From Pseudomonadota bacterium (GTDB lineage Bacteria; Myxococcota_A; Polyangia; Polyangiales; Polyangiaceae): a DNA stretch of 31,699 bases. Shown here piece after piece: positions 31,593 through 31,699 of this stretch. The stretch covers positions 1-31,699 of the forward strand of contig JAEWRL010000259.1 in the NCBI GenBank assembly GCA_023398955.1, written 5' to 3'. Position 1 is the first letter of the stretch. Every line of letters starts with the position of its first letter. Position numbers and translations under genes: made by a program. A model generated the notes under the pieces. That model ran no database searches and had not been told where the DNA came from. It saw nothing but the letters and a program-made list of their open reading frames with translations.

Positions 31593-31699
31593 ATGGAGAA
31601 AGGGAACATCGAGGGATTGCTCCTTGGTCAGGCTCCGCACCATCTATCAGATCACGCCTTGCTCGCTCGCGTTCAGGAGCTCGTGCGCTGCGACAGGCA
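31593..31699 (+). CDS. HNH endonuclease-type protein, N-terminus only (cut by window edge)
   Basis: From ATG 31593 the frame is open to the end of the window (35 full codons). The product begins with a short variable head and then HHLSDHALLARVQELVRCDR. This resembles the start of the HNH endonuclease family common in myxobacteria (13E12-like group), where LSD..LL.R...LV..DR/ER opens a helical region ahead of a C-terminal HNH nuclease. The nuclease part lies outside the window, so neither activity nor completeness can be judged. It directly follows the right inverted-repeat arm. Confidence 0.6.
   Translation, partial: MEKGNIEGLLLGQAPHHLSDHALLARVQELVRCDR

Noticed and set aside
1..31699. tRNA, rRNA, riboswitch or prophage genes
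   Set aside because: I looked for cloverleaf-like segments, conserved rRNA stretches and phage structural genes and saw none. A covariance-model scan would be needed to exclude small RNAs.

Overview
The window looks like chromosome from a myxobacterium, most likely the Sorangium/Polyangium side of the group. The DNA is very GC-rich. Many secreted proteins combine a lipobox with a long GGxGG-type low-complexity linker. Three proteins end in a MYXO-CTERM-like tail (Cys-x-Cys, hydrophobic helix, Arg cluster), and one carries nine copies of the myxobacterial Cys-rich CGDG...CDDG repeat. No rRNA, tRNA, CRISPR array or phage genes were seen, and all assignments come from reading the sequence without database searches.

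Layout. Bases 1-311 form one arm of a long imperfect inverted repeat; the partner is 30926-31183. Between the arms lie: (i) a minus-strand lipoprotein with a carbohydrate-binding-like domain and leucine-rich repeats (315-2708); (ii) a plus-strand block with a secreted possible beta-barrel protein, a LamG lipoprotein, an ECF-type sigma factor overlapping a single-pass membrane protein, and an unrecognised cytosolic protein (3046-8753); (iii) two adjacent GH16 glucanase-like proteins (8972-11526); (iv) an OmpR-type response regulator and histidine kinase followed by an SdiA-regulated-domain lipoprotein (11696-14908); (v) an ArsR/SRPBCC pair with an operator-like inverted repeat inside its promoter (14915-15719); (vi) a minus-strand fibro-slime/Cys-rich surface protein (15763-18306) divergent from an MscS-type channel (18803-20149); (vii) a CotH-family lipoprotein (20397-22505); (viii) three minus-strand glycan-active proteins, namely a PHB-depolymerase/CE1-like esterase, a GH11 xylanase with an ShK-like domain and a GH12-like protein lacking the expected nucleophile, interrupted by a five-PAS hybrid histidine kinase. 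The right repeat arm follows, then the start of an HNH endonuclease-type gene cut by the window edge.

How it may work together (inference). Most products are exported and tethered, and GH16, GH11, GH12-like and CE1-like proteins together suggest attack on or binding of plant or algal wall polysaccharides at the cell surface. An ECF sigma factor and two kinase systems could sense substrate or envelope state. Three of the glycan/surface genes share a GGTGACGT-type motif upstream, a possible common control. The least described items are the inverted repeat bracketing about 30.6 kb, the GH12-like protein without its nucleophile, the ShK-GH11 fusion, and the orphan protein at 7662-8753.
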